From positions 155,808-219,807 of the forward strand of contig CAXXFJ010000013.1 of the NCBI GenBank assembly GCA_963677415.2: DNA of 64,000 nucleotides, in the 5' to 3' direction. Under the pieces are notes generated by a model. That model worked only from the letters and a program-made list of their open reading frames with translations. It did no database searches and was not told the origin of the DNA. Numbering within the stretch: the first letter of the stretch is position 1; each line of letters opens with the position of its first letter. A program made the position numbers and the translations under genes. This DNA is from JAQUTK01 sp963677415. Lineage in GTDB: Bacteria; Bacteroidota; Bacteroidia; Bacteroidales; JAQUTK01. Below, piece after piece: positions 44,537 to 56,900 of the stretch.

Positions 44537-45631
44537 TCAGGGAATATCAAAATAGCATGTCACAGGATAGTGATCTGAATATTTTACTTTGTTTACTTTA
44601 CAATTATAAGCTTTTATTGACGTACTATGAAGTATGTGATCTATTCGAAAGTATATAAAATGACTATTGAAAGTTGTTCCCATTCCAAATCCGGTACTTC
44701 CAAAAGCATCATCAAGATCTTTTCGAATCGTATGATAGGTATATGAAACAGGCGTGTCATTAAAATCGCCGCAAACAATGAGATCCTTTTTCTGCTTATC
44801 AATATACTCACGAATATTATCAGCTTGTCTGGCACGTAACTTATAGGCTTTTCCCATCTTACTCACCAGATTATTCTTCACCTCATCCATCGACTCTCGA
44901 TCCAAAGACTTAATTGTCTGACTATAGGCTTCTTTATCTTCACTGGTTAACTTAAAGGACTCGAGATGGTTATTTACAATCACAATGGATTTATCCTTTC
45001 GTATTTTTACAGTAAAAGCAGCAGATAAATTATAATTGCTATCAAAAGAAATACGCTCCACTTTAGTAATAGGATACTTTGAAAAACAGGCAATACCATA
45101 AGAAACCTTATCACCCTTGCCTTTAGATACAAACTTATAATAAGGGTAATCTTTCAATATTCTGAGAATATACTTTTCATCAAAATTCCAATGACGTGCT
45201 GTTGCAAACATATATTCCTGCAAACAGATAATATCAGCCTTACTTCGGGCAATGTATTTAAGAATATTATCGTCGTTGTCCATATTACTATTCATATTAC
45301 TAAAGCACATACAGTTGTAAGTCATCAGCTTAATTGCCGTTGATGGGACTTCTTTTTGTCGATGCAATGGGAAATAATTCGATAGTTGAGGAATGGATAT
45401 CAATAAAACAAGAAATGAGATCAAGAAATATCCTCTCCATTTATATATCCAGAATACCATGAATGCCATGTTTAAAAAAAGCCAGAATGGAAAGGTTATG
45501 CCTGCAAATGAAGGTATAAGAAACACGTTAGGATTGATATATGGAGATACTACCGATAGTAGTAGAAGAAGAGCGAGCAGCCCATTGAGCAGCAGGAGCC
45601 CCCACCTCAGAATGTTTCTTATCATGTCCAT
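44537..45631 (-). CDS. Membrane-anchored endonuclease/exonuclease/phosphatase family protein
   Basis: Protein of 364 residues with three N-terminal helices (WGLLLLNGLLALLLLLSVVS and FPFWLFLNMAFMVFWIY) and an EEP-fold domain: IKLMTYNCMCFSNMNS, ADIICLQEYMFATARHW (metal Glu), SIVIVNNHLES, DLIVCGDFNDTPVSYTY and KVKYSDHYPVTCYF. Substrate may be a phospholipid, phosphoprotein or nucleic acid; unknown. I use the ATG giving MDMIRNILRWG, 4 bases after the stop of the rhomboid gene; a start 8 codons upstream would overlap it. Confidence 0.85.
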   Translation of the reverse strand: MDMIRNILRWGLLLLNGLLALLLLLSVVSPYINPNVFLIPSFAGITFPFWLFLNMAFMVFWIYKWRGYFLISFLVLLISIPQLSNYFPLHRQKEVPSTAIKLMTYNCMCFSNMNSNMDNDDNILKYIARSKADIICLQEYMFATARHWNFDEKYILRILKDYPYYKFVSKGKGDKVSYGIACFSKYPITKVERISFDSNYNLSAAFTVKIRKDKSIVIVNNHLESFKLTSEDKEAYSQTIKSLDRESMDEVKNNLVSKMGKAYKLRARQADNIREYIDKQKKDLIVCGDFNDTPVSYTYHTIRKDLDDAFGSTGFGMGTTFNSHFIYFRIDHILHSTSIKAYNCKVNKVKYSDHYPVTCYFDIP

Positions 45632-45635
45632 CGTA

Positions 45636-46556
45636 TTATCGTCCGCTAGAATCAAAAAGACGTTTCTTTTCTTCAGAAGAAAGACTTTCGTAACCAGATT
45701 TCTTTATTTTGTCAAGAATGTGATCAATCGCCTCCTCTTCCTTGCGTTTTCGCGTATTGTATTCTCCATCCGACTCACGTTGAACATCCTGATAGGTCAC
45801 TTTCATCTTAGGTTTGCGTTCTCTTTTTTTTGTAACAAAAGAGATAACTGAGTCGTAATAGTGTATGAATACACGAGTTATATCTTTCCCGCTTTTCATC
45901 AGCGAACCATAAATAAATCCAACCAGTATACCACCCAGATGTGCCCAATGTCCACCGGCGTTATCAGATGTAATGCTCAGCAAATCGATTACAACAGTGA
46001 CAATCGCGATGGTTCTTAACGACACTTCACCAAGAAACATCAGATTAAGTTTGGTATTCGGTGCATAGGAAGCTACTCCGATAACAATGGCAAGAATGGC
46101 TGCAGAAGCACCTATTAAGAAACTATGATCTTGAAAACCCTGAAAGAATGGGAACAAATTATAAGCAAGGATATATAAGAGTCCCCCGGCGATACCGCCA
46201 GACAGATAGAGTACTGTCAATTGCTTCTCATTAAAGAACTGGAGAAATAGTTTTCCAAACCAATACAGCCAGAGCATGTTAAATAGGAGATGCATTGTCT
46301 CTTCATGAAGAAACATATAGGTAAACAAGCTCCATGGTTGAGTCAGAAAGACAAGGAAACCTGAAGGCAATTCAAAATTAAGAAGGAACCCGGATTCTAT
46401 GTTGAATAACTGTAAAAAGACAATTACCATCCGAGTGAGAAGAAACACACCAACATTAATATAAATAAGGCGCATGACTACTGTGCCTTTTCTAAAAAAC
46501 GCCATCATTGAATGAAACCCATTCATACCCTTAGAAATAAACTGGTCCACTTCCAT
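45636..46556 (-). CDS. Rhomboid family intramembrane serine protease, second copy
   Basis: Polytopic protein of 306 residues. Rhomboid landmarks are LTQPWSLFTYMFLHEETMHL (L1 region), LLFNMLWLYWFGKLF, the catalytic serine in FLIGASAAILAIVIG (GAS) and the catalytic His in AGGHWAHLGGILVGFIYG. A soluble basic C-terminal tail (KKRERKPKMKV, RKRKEEEAIDHILDKIKKS) follows. Rhomboids cut membrane proteins inside the bilayer. The start shown overlaps the upstream rhomboid by 26 bases; an internal ATG at 46526 would give a 4-base gap and is equally plausible. Confidence 0.92.
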   Translation of the reverse strand: MEVDQFISKGMNGFHSMMAFFRKGTVVMRLIYINVGVFLLTRMVIVFLQLFNIESGFLLNFELPSGFLVFLTQPWSLFTYMFLHEETMHLLFNMLWLYWFGKLFLQFFNEKQLTVLYLSGGIAGGLLYILAYNLFPFFQGFQDHSFLIGASAAILAIVIGVASYAPNTKLNLMFLGEVSLRTIAIVTVVIDLLSITSDNAGGHWAHLGGILVGFIYGSLMKSGKDITRVFIHYYDSVISFVTKKRERKPKMKVTYQDVQRESDGEYNTRKRKEEEAIDHILDKIKKSGYESLSSEEKKRLFDSSGR

Positions 46557-47253
46557 ATCCTTTCTTCTTCCAATAGATGATTAAAAAATAGCCAAACAGC
46601 ATGCCACCCAGATGCGCAAAGTGAGCAACATTATCAAAAGAGAATTGTGAGACACCACCAACTAGTTCTATCAAACCATAGACAAAAACAAAGTATTTTG
46701 CTTTAACCGGAATAGGAATAAACATGATAAAAAGTTCTGCATTCGGGAAAAGCATCCCAAAAGCCATCAACAAGCCAAAGACTGCTCCGGAAGCTCCAAC
46801 GGTATTCAACTGACCCAAGAATGAGGCGATAGGCGTCACTCCTTCTCCAATAATATTAACAAATTCTTTATCTGTAAAGACCAGCTGACGATACTCAAAT
46901 AGCCATGCACATTCCTGAACCAATCCCGCACCAATGGCAGTGACAAAGTAAAAAATCAGAAAACGCTTAGGTCCCCAAAGATATTCGAGCGTACGTCCAA
47001 ACATCCACAAGGAAAACATATTAAAGAAGAGATGCGAAAAAGAACCGGAATCATGCATGAACATATATGTGATCAACTGGAAAGGATAGAAGTTACCCCC
47101 CACCACAAAATGCAATCCAAGATAGTCATACAAATCAATATGTGATATCTTTAGTAAAGTTATCGATGAGAACCAAACCAATGCATTGATTATGATAAGA
47201 TTCTTAGTTACAACGGGTATCTGAGAGAAAAAGCTATTATTTCCTTGAAACAT
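46531..47253 (-). CDS. Rhomboid family intramembrane serine protease, first copy
   Basis: Polytopic membrane protease of 240 residues with FYPFQLITYMFMHDSGSFSH, LFFNMFSLWMFGRTLEYLWG, catalytic serine in NTVGASGAVFGLLMAFGM and catalytic His in NVAHFAHLGGMLFGYFL. It lacks the soluble tail of its neighbour. The ATG giving MFQGNNSFFS is chosen because an upstream TTG lies inside the TACTTTTG promoter box at 47272-47279. It forms an operon with the second rhomboid and the EEP-fold protein. Confidence 0.93.
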   Translation of the reverse strand: MFQGNNSFFSQIPVVTKNLIIINALVWFSSITLLKISHIDLYDYLGLHFVVGGNFYPFQLITYMFMHDSGSFSHLFFNMFSLWMFGRTLEYLWGPKRFLIFYFVTAIGAGLVQECAWLFEYRQLVFTDKEFVNIIGEGVTPIASFLGQLNTVGASGAVFGLLMAFGMLFPNAELFIMFIPIPVKAKYFVFVYGLIELVGGVSQFSFDNVAHFAHLGGMLFGYFLIIYWKKKGYGSGPVYF

Positions 47254-47271
47254 AATTCCTATATTATGATG

Positions 47272-47279
47272 CAAAAGTA
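47272..47279 (-). promoter_or_regulatory. -7 box of the rhomboid operon
   Basis: TACTTTTG on the minus strand, followed by CATCATAATATAGGAATT and the ATG. Only a partial TTGG is found at the -33 distance, so confidence is moderate. Confidence 0.45.
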
Positions 47280-47433
47280 AGCTTTTGAAGCCAATTTACC
47301 CAATATGATATCTTGTTTTGAGAAAAAAACGACCAGTTTCCGATAATTTAACCCTTTTTAGATGCATACATCCATAAAACGCCTATATTTGCAAATAGAA
47401 TCTTATTTATTACTAACTCTAAATTGTACTATC

Positions 47434-47703
47434 ATGAACAAATCGGGACTTATTGATGCAATGGCTAAAACTTCTGGTCTTAGCAAAGTAGACTCAAAAA
47501 AAGCATTGGACGCATTTATTCAAAGTATTTCCGAAGCTTTAAAAAGTGGAGAAAAAACAACTTTGGTTGGCTTTGGTACATTCTCTATTTCAACGAGAAA
47601 TGCAAGAGCAGGGGTCAATCCTTCCAACAAACAGAAAATTCTGATTCCAGCAAAGAAGGTTGTCAAATTCAAAGCAGGTAATGAATTAGCTGAATCTATC
47701 TGA
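47434..47703 (+). CDS. HU-family DNA-binding protein
   Basis: Nucleoid protein of 89 residues that bends DNA as a dimer. It has the HU pattern: MNKSGLIDAMAKTSGLSKVD, KALDAFIQSISEALKSGEK, the turn VGFGTFSISTRNARAGVNPS and IPAKKVVKFKAGNELAESI. The short start is chosen; the in-frame extension to 47362 covers a TATATTTG promoter box at 47384-47391. It is divergent from the rhomboid operon and ends in an intrinsic terminator. Confidence 0.95.
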   Translation: MNKSGLIDAMAKTSGLSKVDSKKALDAFIQSISEALKSGEKTTLVGFGTFSISTRNARAGVNPSNKQKILIPAKKVVKFKAGNELAESI

Positions 47704-47733
47704 CACTCATAAATTACCACAAATATTGATTTT

Positions 47734-47768
47734 GAGCACTTACAATACTAATTGTAAGTGCTCTTTTT
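47734..47768 (+). terminator. Intrinsic terminator of the HU gene
   Basis: A perfect 13-base stem (GAGCACTTACAAT 47734-47746 with ATTGTAAGTGCTC 47751-47763), 4-base loop and TTTTTAT. Confidence 0.9.
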
Positions 47769-47922
47769 ATTTATGATCAGACCTAAACAAGTTCTATTCG
47801 GGCAACTTTCGATCTTCTTTTATCTATAACAATTGAAAATAGCAGGAAGACCTTACCTCAGGATAGTGATTTTTTTGTACTTTTGCAGCAATTTTCTGAG
47901 CAATAGTAAAAAGAAACAAAAT

Positions 47923-50900
47923 ATGGGTAAGAAGTTTACCGAATACGGTCAGTTCAATCTTTCTGAAATCAATAAGGAAGTATTGACGAAATGGGAAAAA
48001 GATAATATTTTCCGTAAAAGTATCGAAAACCGCGAAGGGACTCCTTCTTTTGTGTTTTACGAAGGACCTCCTTCCGCCAATGGAATGCCCGGCATTCACC
48101 ACGTGATGGCTCGGACTATCAAAGACTTGATCAACCGATACAAAACAATGAAGGGGTATCAAGTTAACAGAAAAGCTGGTTGGGACACACACGGATTGCC
48201 TGTCGAACTCAGTGTAGAAAAATCATTGGGTATCACAAAAGAAGATATTGGCAAAACCATTTCTGTACAGCAATATAATGCAGAATGTCGGAAAGATGTG
48301 ATGAAATACACCAAAGAATGGGAGAATCTGACACAACTGATGGGTTACTGGGTCAACATGGATGATCCCTATATTACATATGACAATCAGTACATCGAGA
48401 CTCTCTGGTGGTTATTGAAAGAACTCCACATAAACGGATATCTATACAAGGGATACACTATCCAGCCGTATTCCCCAGCAGCTGGAACCGGACTAAGTTC
48501 GCATGAGCTGAACCAACCAGGCTGCTACCGCGATGTAAAAGACACCACTGTTGTTGCACAGTTTAAGATAAAGAAAGGCAAACCGGAAATGAGTGCCTGG
48601 GGTACTCCATACTTCCTGGCATGGACTACAACTCCATGGACATTGCCTTCAAATACATCACTGTGCGTCGGCACAAAGATCACATACGTAGCTGTACAGA
48701 CATATAATGCATATACAGGAATACCTGTTACAGTAATATTGGCTAAAGATCTGGTAAACGCACATTTTAATGCGAAAGCATCTGACCTTGCTTTAGAAGA
48801 TTACAAACAGGGTGATAAGCTTATTCCCTATAAAGTCGTAGCTGAATACAAAGGTTCAGACTTGCTTGGAATGGAATATGAGCAACTCTTACCCTGGATT
48901 TATCCGGGTGAAGGTGCTTTTAAGGTAATTCCGGGAGACTATGTTACGACAGAAGATGGTACAGGAATTGTTCATATTGCCAATACCTTTGGTGCTGATG
49001 ACGCGCGTGTTGCCAAAGCAGCCGGCGTACCTCCAATTCAACTGATCGCAAAGAATGGAGAAACACGTCCTCATGTTGATCTCACAGGTAAATTTTATCT
49101 ACTGAGTGAACTGGATGACGAATTTATCAAAACAAATATCAACGTTGAACTATACAAACGATATGAAGGTCGGTTTGTAAAGAATGATTATGACCCTAAC
49201 CTGACAGAGAAAGACGAAACGCTGGATATAAGCATCTGCATGGACTTGAAAGCTGCCAACCTGGCTTTCCATATTGAAAAGCACGTGCATACATATCCAC
49301 ATTGCTGGAGAACAGACAAACCGATTCTTTACTATCCTCTCGATAGCTGGTTTATCAAATCAACAAAGGCAAAAGAGAAGATGATCGCGCTAAACAAGAC
49401 CATCAACTGGAAACCCGAGTCTACAGGAACAGGACGTTTTGGCAAGTGGCTGGAGAATCTGAATGACTGGAATCTAAGCCGTTCACGCTACTGGGGCACT
49501 CCTCTACCTATCTGGCGTACAGACGATAACAGTGCTGAGAAGTGTATCGGTTCGGTAGAAGAGCTTTACAATGAAATAAATAAAGCTGTTGCTGCCGGAG
49601 TGATGAAAGAGAATCCATATAAGGATTTCAAACCGGGAGATTATTCAAAAGAGAATTATGATCTGATTGATTTGCACCGCCCTTACGTCGATGATATCAT
49701 TTTGGTTTCAGAAGATGGCAAACCGATGAAACGGGAAATGGATCTTATTGACGTTTGGTTTGACTCCGGAGCTATGCCTTTTGCACAAATACATTATCCA
49801 TTTGAGAATAAGGAACTGTTGGATAGCGGAAAGGTTTATCCGGCGGACTTTATCAATGAAGGGGTGGATCAGACACGTGGGTGGTTCTTTACGTTGCATG
49901 CCATATCAACCATGGTAAAAGGGAGTTGTGCATTCAAAAATGTAATTTCCAATGGATTAGTTTTGGATAAGAATGGCAACAAGATGTCCAAGAGACTTGG
50001 AAATGCCGTGGATCCTTTTGCTACAATCGAAAAACATGGCTCAGATCCTTTGAGGTGGTACATGATGACTAACTCTGCTCCGTGGGACAACCTGAAGTTT
50101 GACGTAGAGGGTGTGGAAGAAGTACGTCGGAAATTCTTCGGCACCTTATACAATACATATTCATTCTTTGCTTTATACGCAAATGTGGATGGATTCACAT
50201 GCGATGAACCTATAATTCCGGTTTCCGAACGACCGGAAATTGACCGTTGGATCATCTCACTGCTCAACTCTTTAATCAAAGAGGTCGATGAGAATCTTGC
50301 TGATTACGAACCATCACGTGCAGGCCGATCAATCTCGGATTTTGTAAATGATAATCTGAGTAATTGGTACGTACGTCTGAACCGGAAGAGATTCTGGGGG
50401 GGCGGCATGACTAAAGAGAAACTCTCAGCCTATCAGACACTGTATACTTGTTTGGAAACGATATCCAAACTAATGGCTCCTATCGCTCCATTCTATGCCG
50501 ATAAGCTATTTCTAGATCTGACCTCTGTCAGCGGACGTGAAAGTGTGCAATCAGTACATCTTTCCGATTTCCCTGTTGCAGACGAATCATTGATCTACAA
50601 GACGTTAGAGCGACAGATGGAGATTGCACAAACTATTTCTTCCATGATATTGGCTTTAAGACGTAAAGTGAATATAAAAGTTCGTCAACCGCTGTCCACA
50701 ATTATGGTGCCCGCTGTTGATGAAGAACAAAAGAAGAACATAGAATCAGTAAAGAACCTGATTCTTAACGAGGTGAATGTAAAAGAGCTCAAGTATGTAG
50801 ATAATGCTGCCGGAATACTTGTAAAACGCACAAAGCCAGACTTTAAGAAACTGGGGCCAAAGTATGGCAAGTTCATGAAACAGCTAGCAGCAAGCATATC

Positions 50901-51342
50901 TGATATGTCACAGGAAGATATTATCTTCTTTGAAAAGAATGGTTCATTCACCTTCCTGATAGAAGGGCAAGAAGCCGTCGTCATTCTTGAGGATGTAGAG
51001 ATTATTTCGGAAGATATTCCGGGATGGCTCGTTGCAAACGAAGGAACATTGACAGTGGCTCTGGATATTACTGTGACGGAAAAACTTCAAAAAGAGGGTA
51101 TAGCCCGCGAATTGGTCAACAGAATTCAAAACATTCGAAAATCAAACGGTTTTGAGATTACAGACAAAATTCATATCCTGATTGAGGAGAATCCAAATAT
51201 CGCGGATGCTTTGATTACTTACAAAGATTATATTGCTACACAGACACTCGCTGTGGGCATTCAGATCGTTGAAAAGTTGGAAGATGGAACCGAATTAAAC
51301 TTTGAAGAATTCAACGTAATGATTTCAATCAAAAAAGATTGA
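47923..51342 (+). CDS. ileS: Isoleucyl-tRNA synthetase
   Basis: Class I synthetase of 1139 residues that charges tRNA-Ile. The HIGH-type motif is in GPPSANGMPGIHHVMART, editing-domain segments include LAWTTTPWTLPSNTS and DDARVAKAAGVPP, and the second signature is GNKMSKRLGNAVDP. The length and the GIHH variant fit the long form (IleS2-like) common in Bacteroidetes, some of which resist mupirocin. The start is the ATG giving MGKKFTEYGQFNLS; an upstream extension would cover a TACTTTTG box at 47878-47885. First of a five-gene block with lspA. Confidence 0.97.
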   Translation: MGKKFTEYGQFNLSEINKEVLTKWEKDNIFRKSIENREGTPSFVFYEGPPSANGMPGIHHVMARTIKDLINRYKTMKGYQVNRKAGWDTHGLPVELSVEKSLGITKEDIGKTISVQQYNAECRKDVMKYTKEWENLTQLMGYWVNMDDPYITYDNQYIETLWWLLKELHINGYLYKGYTIQPYSPAAGTGLSSHELNQPGCYRDVKDTTVVAQFKIKKGKPEMSAWGTPYFLAWTTTPWTLPSNTSLCVGTKITYVAVQTYNAYTGIPVTVILAKDLVNAHFNAKASDLALEDYKQGDKLIPYKVVAEYKGSDLLGMEYEQLLPWIYPGEGAFKVIPGDYVTTEDGTGIVHIANTFGADDARVAKAAGVPPIQLIAKNGETRPHVDLTGKFYLLSELDDEFIKTNINVELYKRYEGRFVKNDYDPNLTEKDETLDISICMDLKAANLAFHIEKHVHTYPHCWRTDKPILYYPLDSWFIKSTKAKEKMIALNKTINWKPESTGTGRFGKWLENLNDWNLSRSRYWGTPLPIWRTDDNSAEKCIGSVEELYNEINKAVAAGVMKENPYKDFKPGDYSKENYDLIDLHRPYVDDIILVSEDGKPMKREMDLIDVWFDSGAMPFAQIHYPFENKELLDSGKVYPADFINEGVDQTRGWFFTLHAISTMVKGSCAFKNVISNGLVLDKNGNKMSKRLGNAVDPFATIEKHGSDPLRWYMMTNSAPWDNLKFDVEGVEEVRRKFFGTLYNTYSFFALYANVDGFTCDEPIIPVSERPEIDRWIISLLNSLIKEVDENLADYEPSRAGRSISDFVNDNLSNWYVRLNRKRFWGGGMTKEKLSAYQTLYTCLETISKLMAPIAPFYADKLFLDLTSVSGRESVQSVHLSDFPVADESLIYKTLERQMEIAQTISSMILALRRKVNIKVRQPLSTIMVPAVDEEQKKNIESVKNLILNEVNVKELKYVDNAAGILVKRTKPDFKKLGPKYGKFMKQLAASISDMSQEDIIFFEKNGSFTFLIEGQEAVVILEDVEIISEDIPGWLVANEGTLTVALDITVTEKLQKEGIARELVNRIQNIRKSNGFEITDKIHILIEENPNIADALITYKDYIATQTLAVGIQIVEKLEDGTELNFEEFNVMISIKKD

Positions 51343-51397
51343 TTATTACTGTAATTAAATTACTTTTGTCGAAATTAAAGAATAACAAAACCACATC

Positions 51398-51772
51398 ATG
51401 GAAGAAAGAACAAGATATTCCGATGACGAATTGCAGGAATTCAAACAGATAATCCTAACAAAGCTTGATATAGCGCGTATGGACTATGATCTTCTTCGTG
51501 CAAGCATCATGAATACTGATGGGAATGATATCATAGATACATCGCCGACATTCAAGGTTCTGGAAGAAGGAGCAAACACTCTCAACAAAGAAGAATCAGG
51601 AAGAATGGCTCAACGTCAGATGAAGTTTATCCAGAATCTGGAAGCTGCATTGATTCGTATCGAAAATAAAACATATGGTATATGCCGCGAAACCGGCAAA
51701 TTGATACCCAAAGAAAGATTACGTGCTGTCCCACATGCTACTTTAAGCATTGACGCCAAAGAAAAGAAATAA
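51398..51772 (+). CDS. DksA/TraR-like protein with degenerate zinc site
   Basis: Protein of 124 residues resembling DksA, a protein that binds the secondary channel of RNA polymerase with ppGpp. It has the coiled-coil part (LQEFKQIILTKLDIARMDYD, AQRQMKFIQNLEAALIRIEN) and the conserved YGICRETGKLIPKERLRAVP turn. The usual four-cysteine zinc site is reduced to one cysteine; the expected last pair is replaced by HATLSIDAK. Such cysteine-poor forms exist in other bacteria. It lies between ileS and lspA and starts 55 bases after ileS; a TACTTTTG box is at 51361-51368. Confidence 0.85.
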   Translation: MEERTRYSDDELQEFKQIILTKLDIARMDYDLLRASIMNTDGNDIIDTSPTFKVLEEGANTLNKEESGRMAQRQMKFIQNLEAALIRIENKTYGICRETGKLIPKERLRAVPHATLSIDAKEKK

Positions 51773-51776
51773 ACGG

Positions 51777-52421
51777 ATGTCTCTGAAAACAACAAGAATT
51801 AGCGTTGCCATCAGTATCCCTCTTCTCATTCTGATCATTGACCAACTGGTCAAGATATGGGTTAAGACACATATGATGATGAACGATAGTTTTCATGTGA
51901 CTAACTGGTTTTATATCTACTTCACAGAAAATCCAGGAATGGCTTTCGGAATGGAACTTTTCGACAAGCTATTCCTGACTTCTTTCCGTCTGATTGCAAT
52001 GGTTGTACTGGTTTGGTACCTCTATACCTGCATAAAGAAAGAATATAAGATCGGATATATAATTTCAATCGCTGCTATCTTTGCCGGTGCCACCGGTAAT
52101 ATTATTGATTGTGTCTTTTATGGACAACTCTTCTCTCATAGTTACGGACAAGTGGCCACTTTTCTTCCAGAGATGGGAGGTTATGCTCCATGGTTGCATG
52201 GAAAAGTGGTTGACATGTTATACTTTCCTCTGATTGACACTACATTCCCTGATTGGGTCCCGTTCTGGGGAGGCGACTCTTTTGTCTTTTTCCGTCCCAT
52301 ATTCAACATAGCAGACAGTTCTATTACATGCGGTATCGCCAGTATTATCATCTTCTACAGAGAATATCTTGCCGATGATCACTCCAAAAAAGAGGAAGAA
52401 AGAACCACAGTCTCCGACTAA
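51777..52421 (+). CDS. lspA: Signal peptidase II (lipoprotein signal peptidase)
   Basis: Inner-membrane aspartic protease of 214 residues that cleaves lipoprotein signal peptides. Landmarks are LLILIIDQLVKIWVKTH, FTENPGMAFGMEL, AGATGNIIDCVFYG (first catalytic Asp) and FRPIFNIADSSITCGIA (second catalytic Asp). The protein is longer than the enterobacterial form because of an insert before the last helix (FLPEMGGYAPWLHGKVVDML), usual for Bacteroidetes. It starts 4 bases after the DksA-like gene. Confidence 0.95.
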   Translation: MSLKTTRISVAISIPLLILIIDQLVKIWVKTHMMMNDSFHVTNWFYIYFTENPGMAFGMELFDKLFLTSFRLIAMVVLVWYLYTCIKKEYKIGYIISIAAIFAGATGNIIDCVFYGQLFSHSYGQVATFLPEMGGYAPWLHGKVVDMLYFPLIDTTFPDWVPFWGGDSFVFFRPIFNIADSSITCGIASIIIFYREYLADDHSKKEEERTTVSD

Positions 52422-52431
52422 TTTCTGTCAT

Positions 52432-53232
52432 ATGAATATCAGGCAACTAACATTTTTGCTTCTTGCTCTTGTTTGGATGAGTTCATGCAATGAGTCCAAA
52501 CCGCCTCTTTCTGCTAAACAGATGGAGAATGTTCTGTTTGAACTGTATATTTCTGATGCTATGGCTGCTTACAACCTGAATCATGACAGTATCGATGTAA
52601 AAGAGGAAATAGTAAAAAAACGCCAGGAAGAATTCATTTTGAACAAGTATCATATCACAAAAAAAGACTACGACTCCACAATAACTTGGTATGGAAAGAA
52701 TCTGAAGGAATATCTGATTATCTGTGACAATGTGGAACGTCGCTTGAATAAACGGATGGATCTTGCCATGTCGAACGAGAAAGGCGATTCATCGGTCATC
52801 CTTCAAGATCTGAAAGACAGTATAAACTTGCTTAAGATTCCTGCCTGCTACACAAACCTTGACCTTATGCTCAAAAAGGATATATCATTCGACATGGTAG
52901 CCGGCTCTGAGATTCATCCCATTGACACCTTGGTTTTCTCTGTAAAAGCTCTCTTTAACCCAGATGGAAGTAATCGTTCAAATCCCAGAATGACTCTCTC
53001 ACTAACCTATCTCAATGACTCAACTGGAAAGGACTCTATTGAAACTAGAGAAATCGAACTCTTCAGGAACAGAAGGTATTGGATAAGAACGATAGTCAAT
53101 AAAGAGATGAACTTGATGCGTATAAAAGGAAGTATCAACTACAAGAGAGAGAGACAATTTCAAAAATACATGGCCTTGGACAGTGTACAGCTAATCAGAT
53201 ACCTCCATAAAGAACCATTGATCAAGAAATGA
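52432..53232 (+). CDS. DUF4296 lipoprotein
   Basis: Lipoprotein of 266 residues with lipobox VWMSSC (Cys near residue 18) and the DUF4296 core (LSAKQMENVLFELYISDAMA, RQEEFILNKYHITKKDYDST, ITWYGKNLKEYLIICDNVER). The C-terminal half is beta-rich. Function unknown. I use the ATG just before NIRQLTFLLL, which gives a clean lipoprotein signal and lies 10 bases after lspA; a start upstream would overlap lspA. The location beside lspA is fitting for a lipoprotein but does not define its role. Confidence 0.87.
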   Translation: MNIRQLTFLLLALVWMSSCNESKPPLSAKQMENVLFELYISDAMAAYNLNHDSIDVKEEIVKKRQEEFILNKYHITKKDYDSTITWYGKNLKEYLIICDNVERRLNKRMDLAMSNEKGDSSVILQDLKDSINLLKIPACYTNLDLMLKKDISFDMVAGSEIHPIDTLVFSVKALFNPDGSNRSNPRMTLSLTYLNDSTGKDSIETREIELFRNRRYWIRTIVNKEMNLMRIKGSINYKRERQFQKYMALDSVQLIRYLHKEPLIKK

Positions 53233-53597
53233 ACTCTCAGCCACGATACGCTGCTCACTTTGTTTTTGCCGGAAAAGATCTGATACTCCGCAAATCTTAC
53301 ATCGAAAGGGGTAGTAATTCTCTGCTAATATATCCCTTCACAGAAGAACTCGAACACACTCTTTTTTACAATGGAATTCTTATTCCGGTATCTCCATCCA
53401 TACCTTTAAGCAGTCAAGAGATATTAGTCATGCTTTTGAGGAATCAGGAGCAAGATAACACTCTCACAATCTTTGACAACTTATCAAAGGTTCTAGAACC
53501 ATATATCACGACCGATGTAAACGCTAGGATCTGGCTATTAGAAGCAGATCTGGTAGCTCTGCAACTACTATTGGGATCGACTATCACCGTGCTATAA
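53229..53597 (+). CDS. Hypothetical protein, translationally coupled
   Basis: Protein of 122 residues that I do not recognise. Visible features are an N-terminus YAAHFVFAGKDLILRKSYIE, LEHTLFYNGILIPVSPS, LSSQEILVMLLRNQEQ and a C-terminus ARIWLLEADLVALQLLLGS. There is no signal peptide and no membrane helix, so it is probably cytoplasmic. Its ATG overlaps the stop of the DUF4296 gene (ATGA), so translation is coupled and it closes the operon that starts with ileS. The 130 bases that follow before the rRNA terminator hold nothing else. Confidence 0.7.
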   Translation: MNSQPRYAAHFVFAGKDLILRKSYIERGSNSLLIYPFTEELEHTLFYNGILIPVSPSIPLSSQEILVMLLRNQEQDNTLTIFDNLSKVLEPYITTDVNARIWLLEADLVALQLLLGSTITVL

Positions 53598-53727
53598 ACA
53601 TTAGAATCAAGTCTTATCATCAAATCTAAAGTCTATTTGCCGTAATAATTTCATTTCTCATTCTTCGAAAGATAATTTTGTTGCTTTCCTCGCGGACAAG
53701 CATCCGATTATGCACCTATTCATCCCT

Positions 53728-53771
53728 AAAAAAAAGAGAGTCCCTTACGTATTACTACATAAGGGACTCTG
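53728..53771 (-). terminator. Intrinsic terminator of the rRNA operon
   Basis: A 15-base stem with one mismatch (AGAGTCCCTTACGTA with TACATAAGGGACTCT) followed on the minus strand by CTCTTTTTTTT. It directly follows the 5S gene. Confidence 0.85.
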
Positions 53772-53778
53772 GAAAAAA

Positions 53779-53889
<111 letters not shown>

Positions 53890-53941
53890 AATATCGAGAC
53901 ATGATGTAAGTTGATTCTAATAAATACAGCCTGCGCTGAAA

Positions 53942-56815
<2,874 letters not shown>

Positions 56816-56900
56816 TATCTCTTTCAGCTCTATACTGAATTTATTACAATCAACTTTATTACATCATGTCAAAGAACGATCTCAGTTTGTACTGAGTTTG

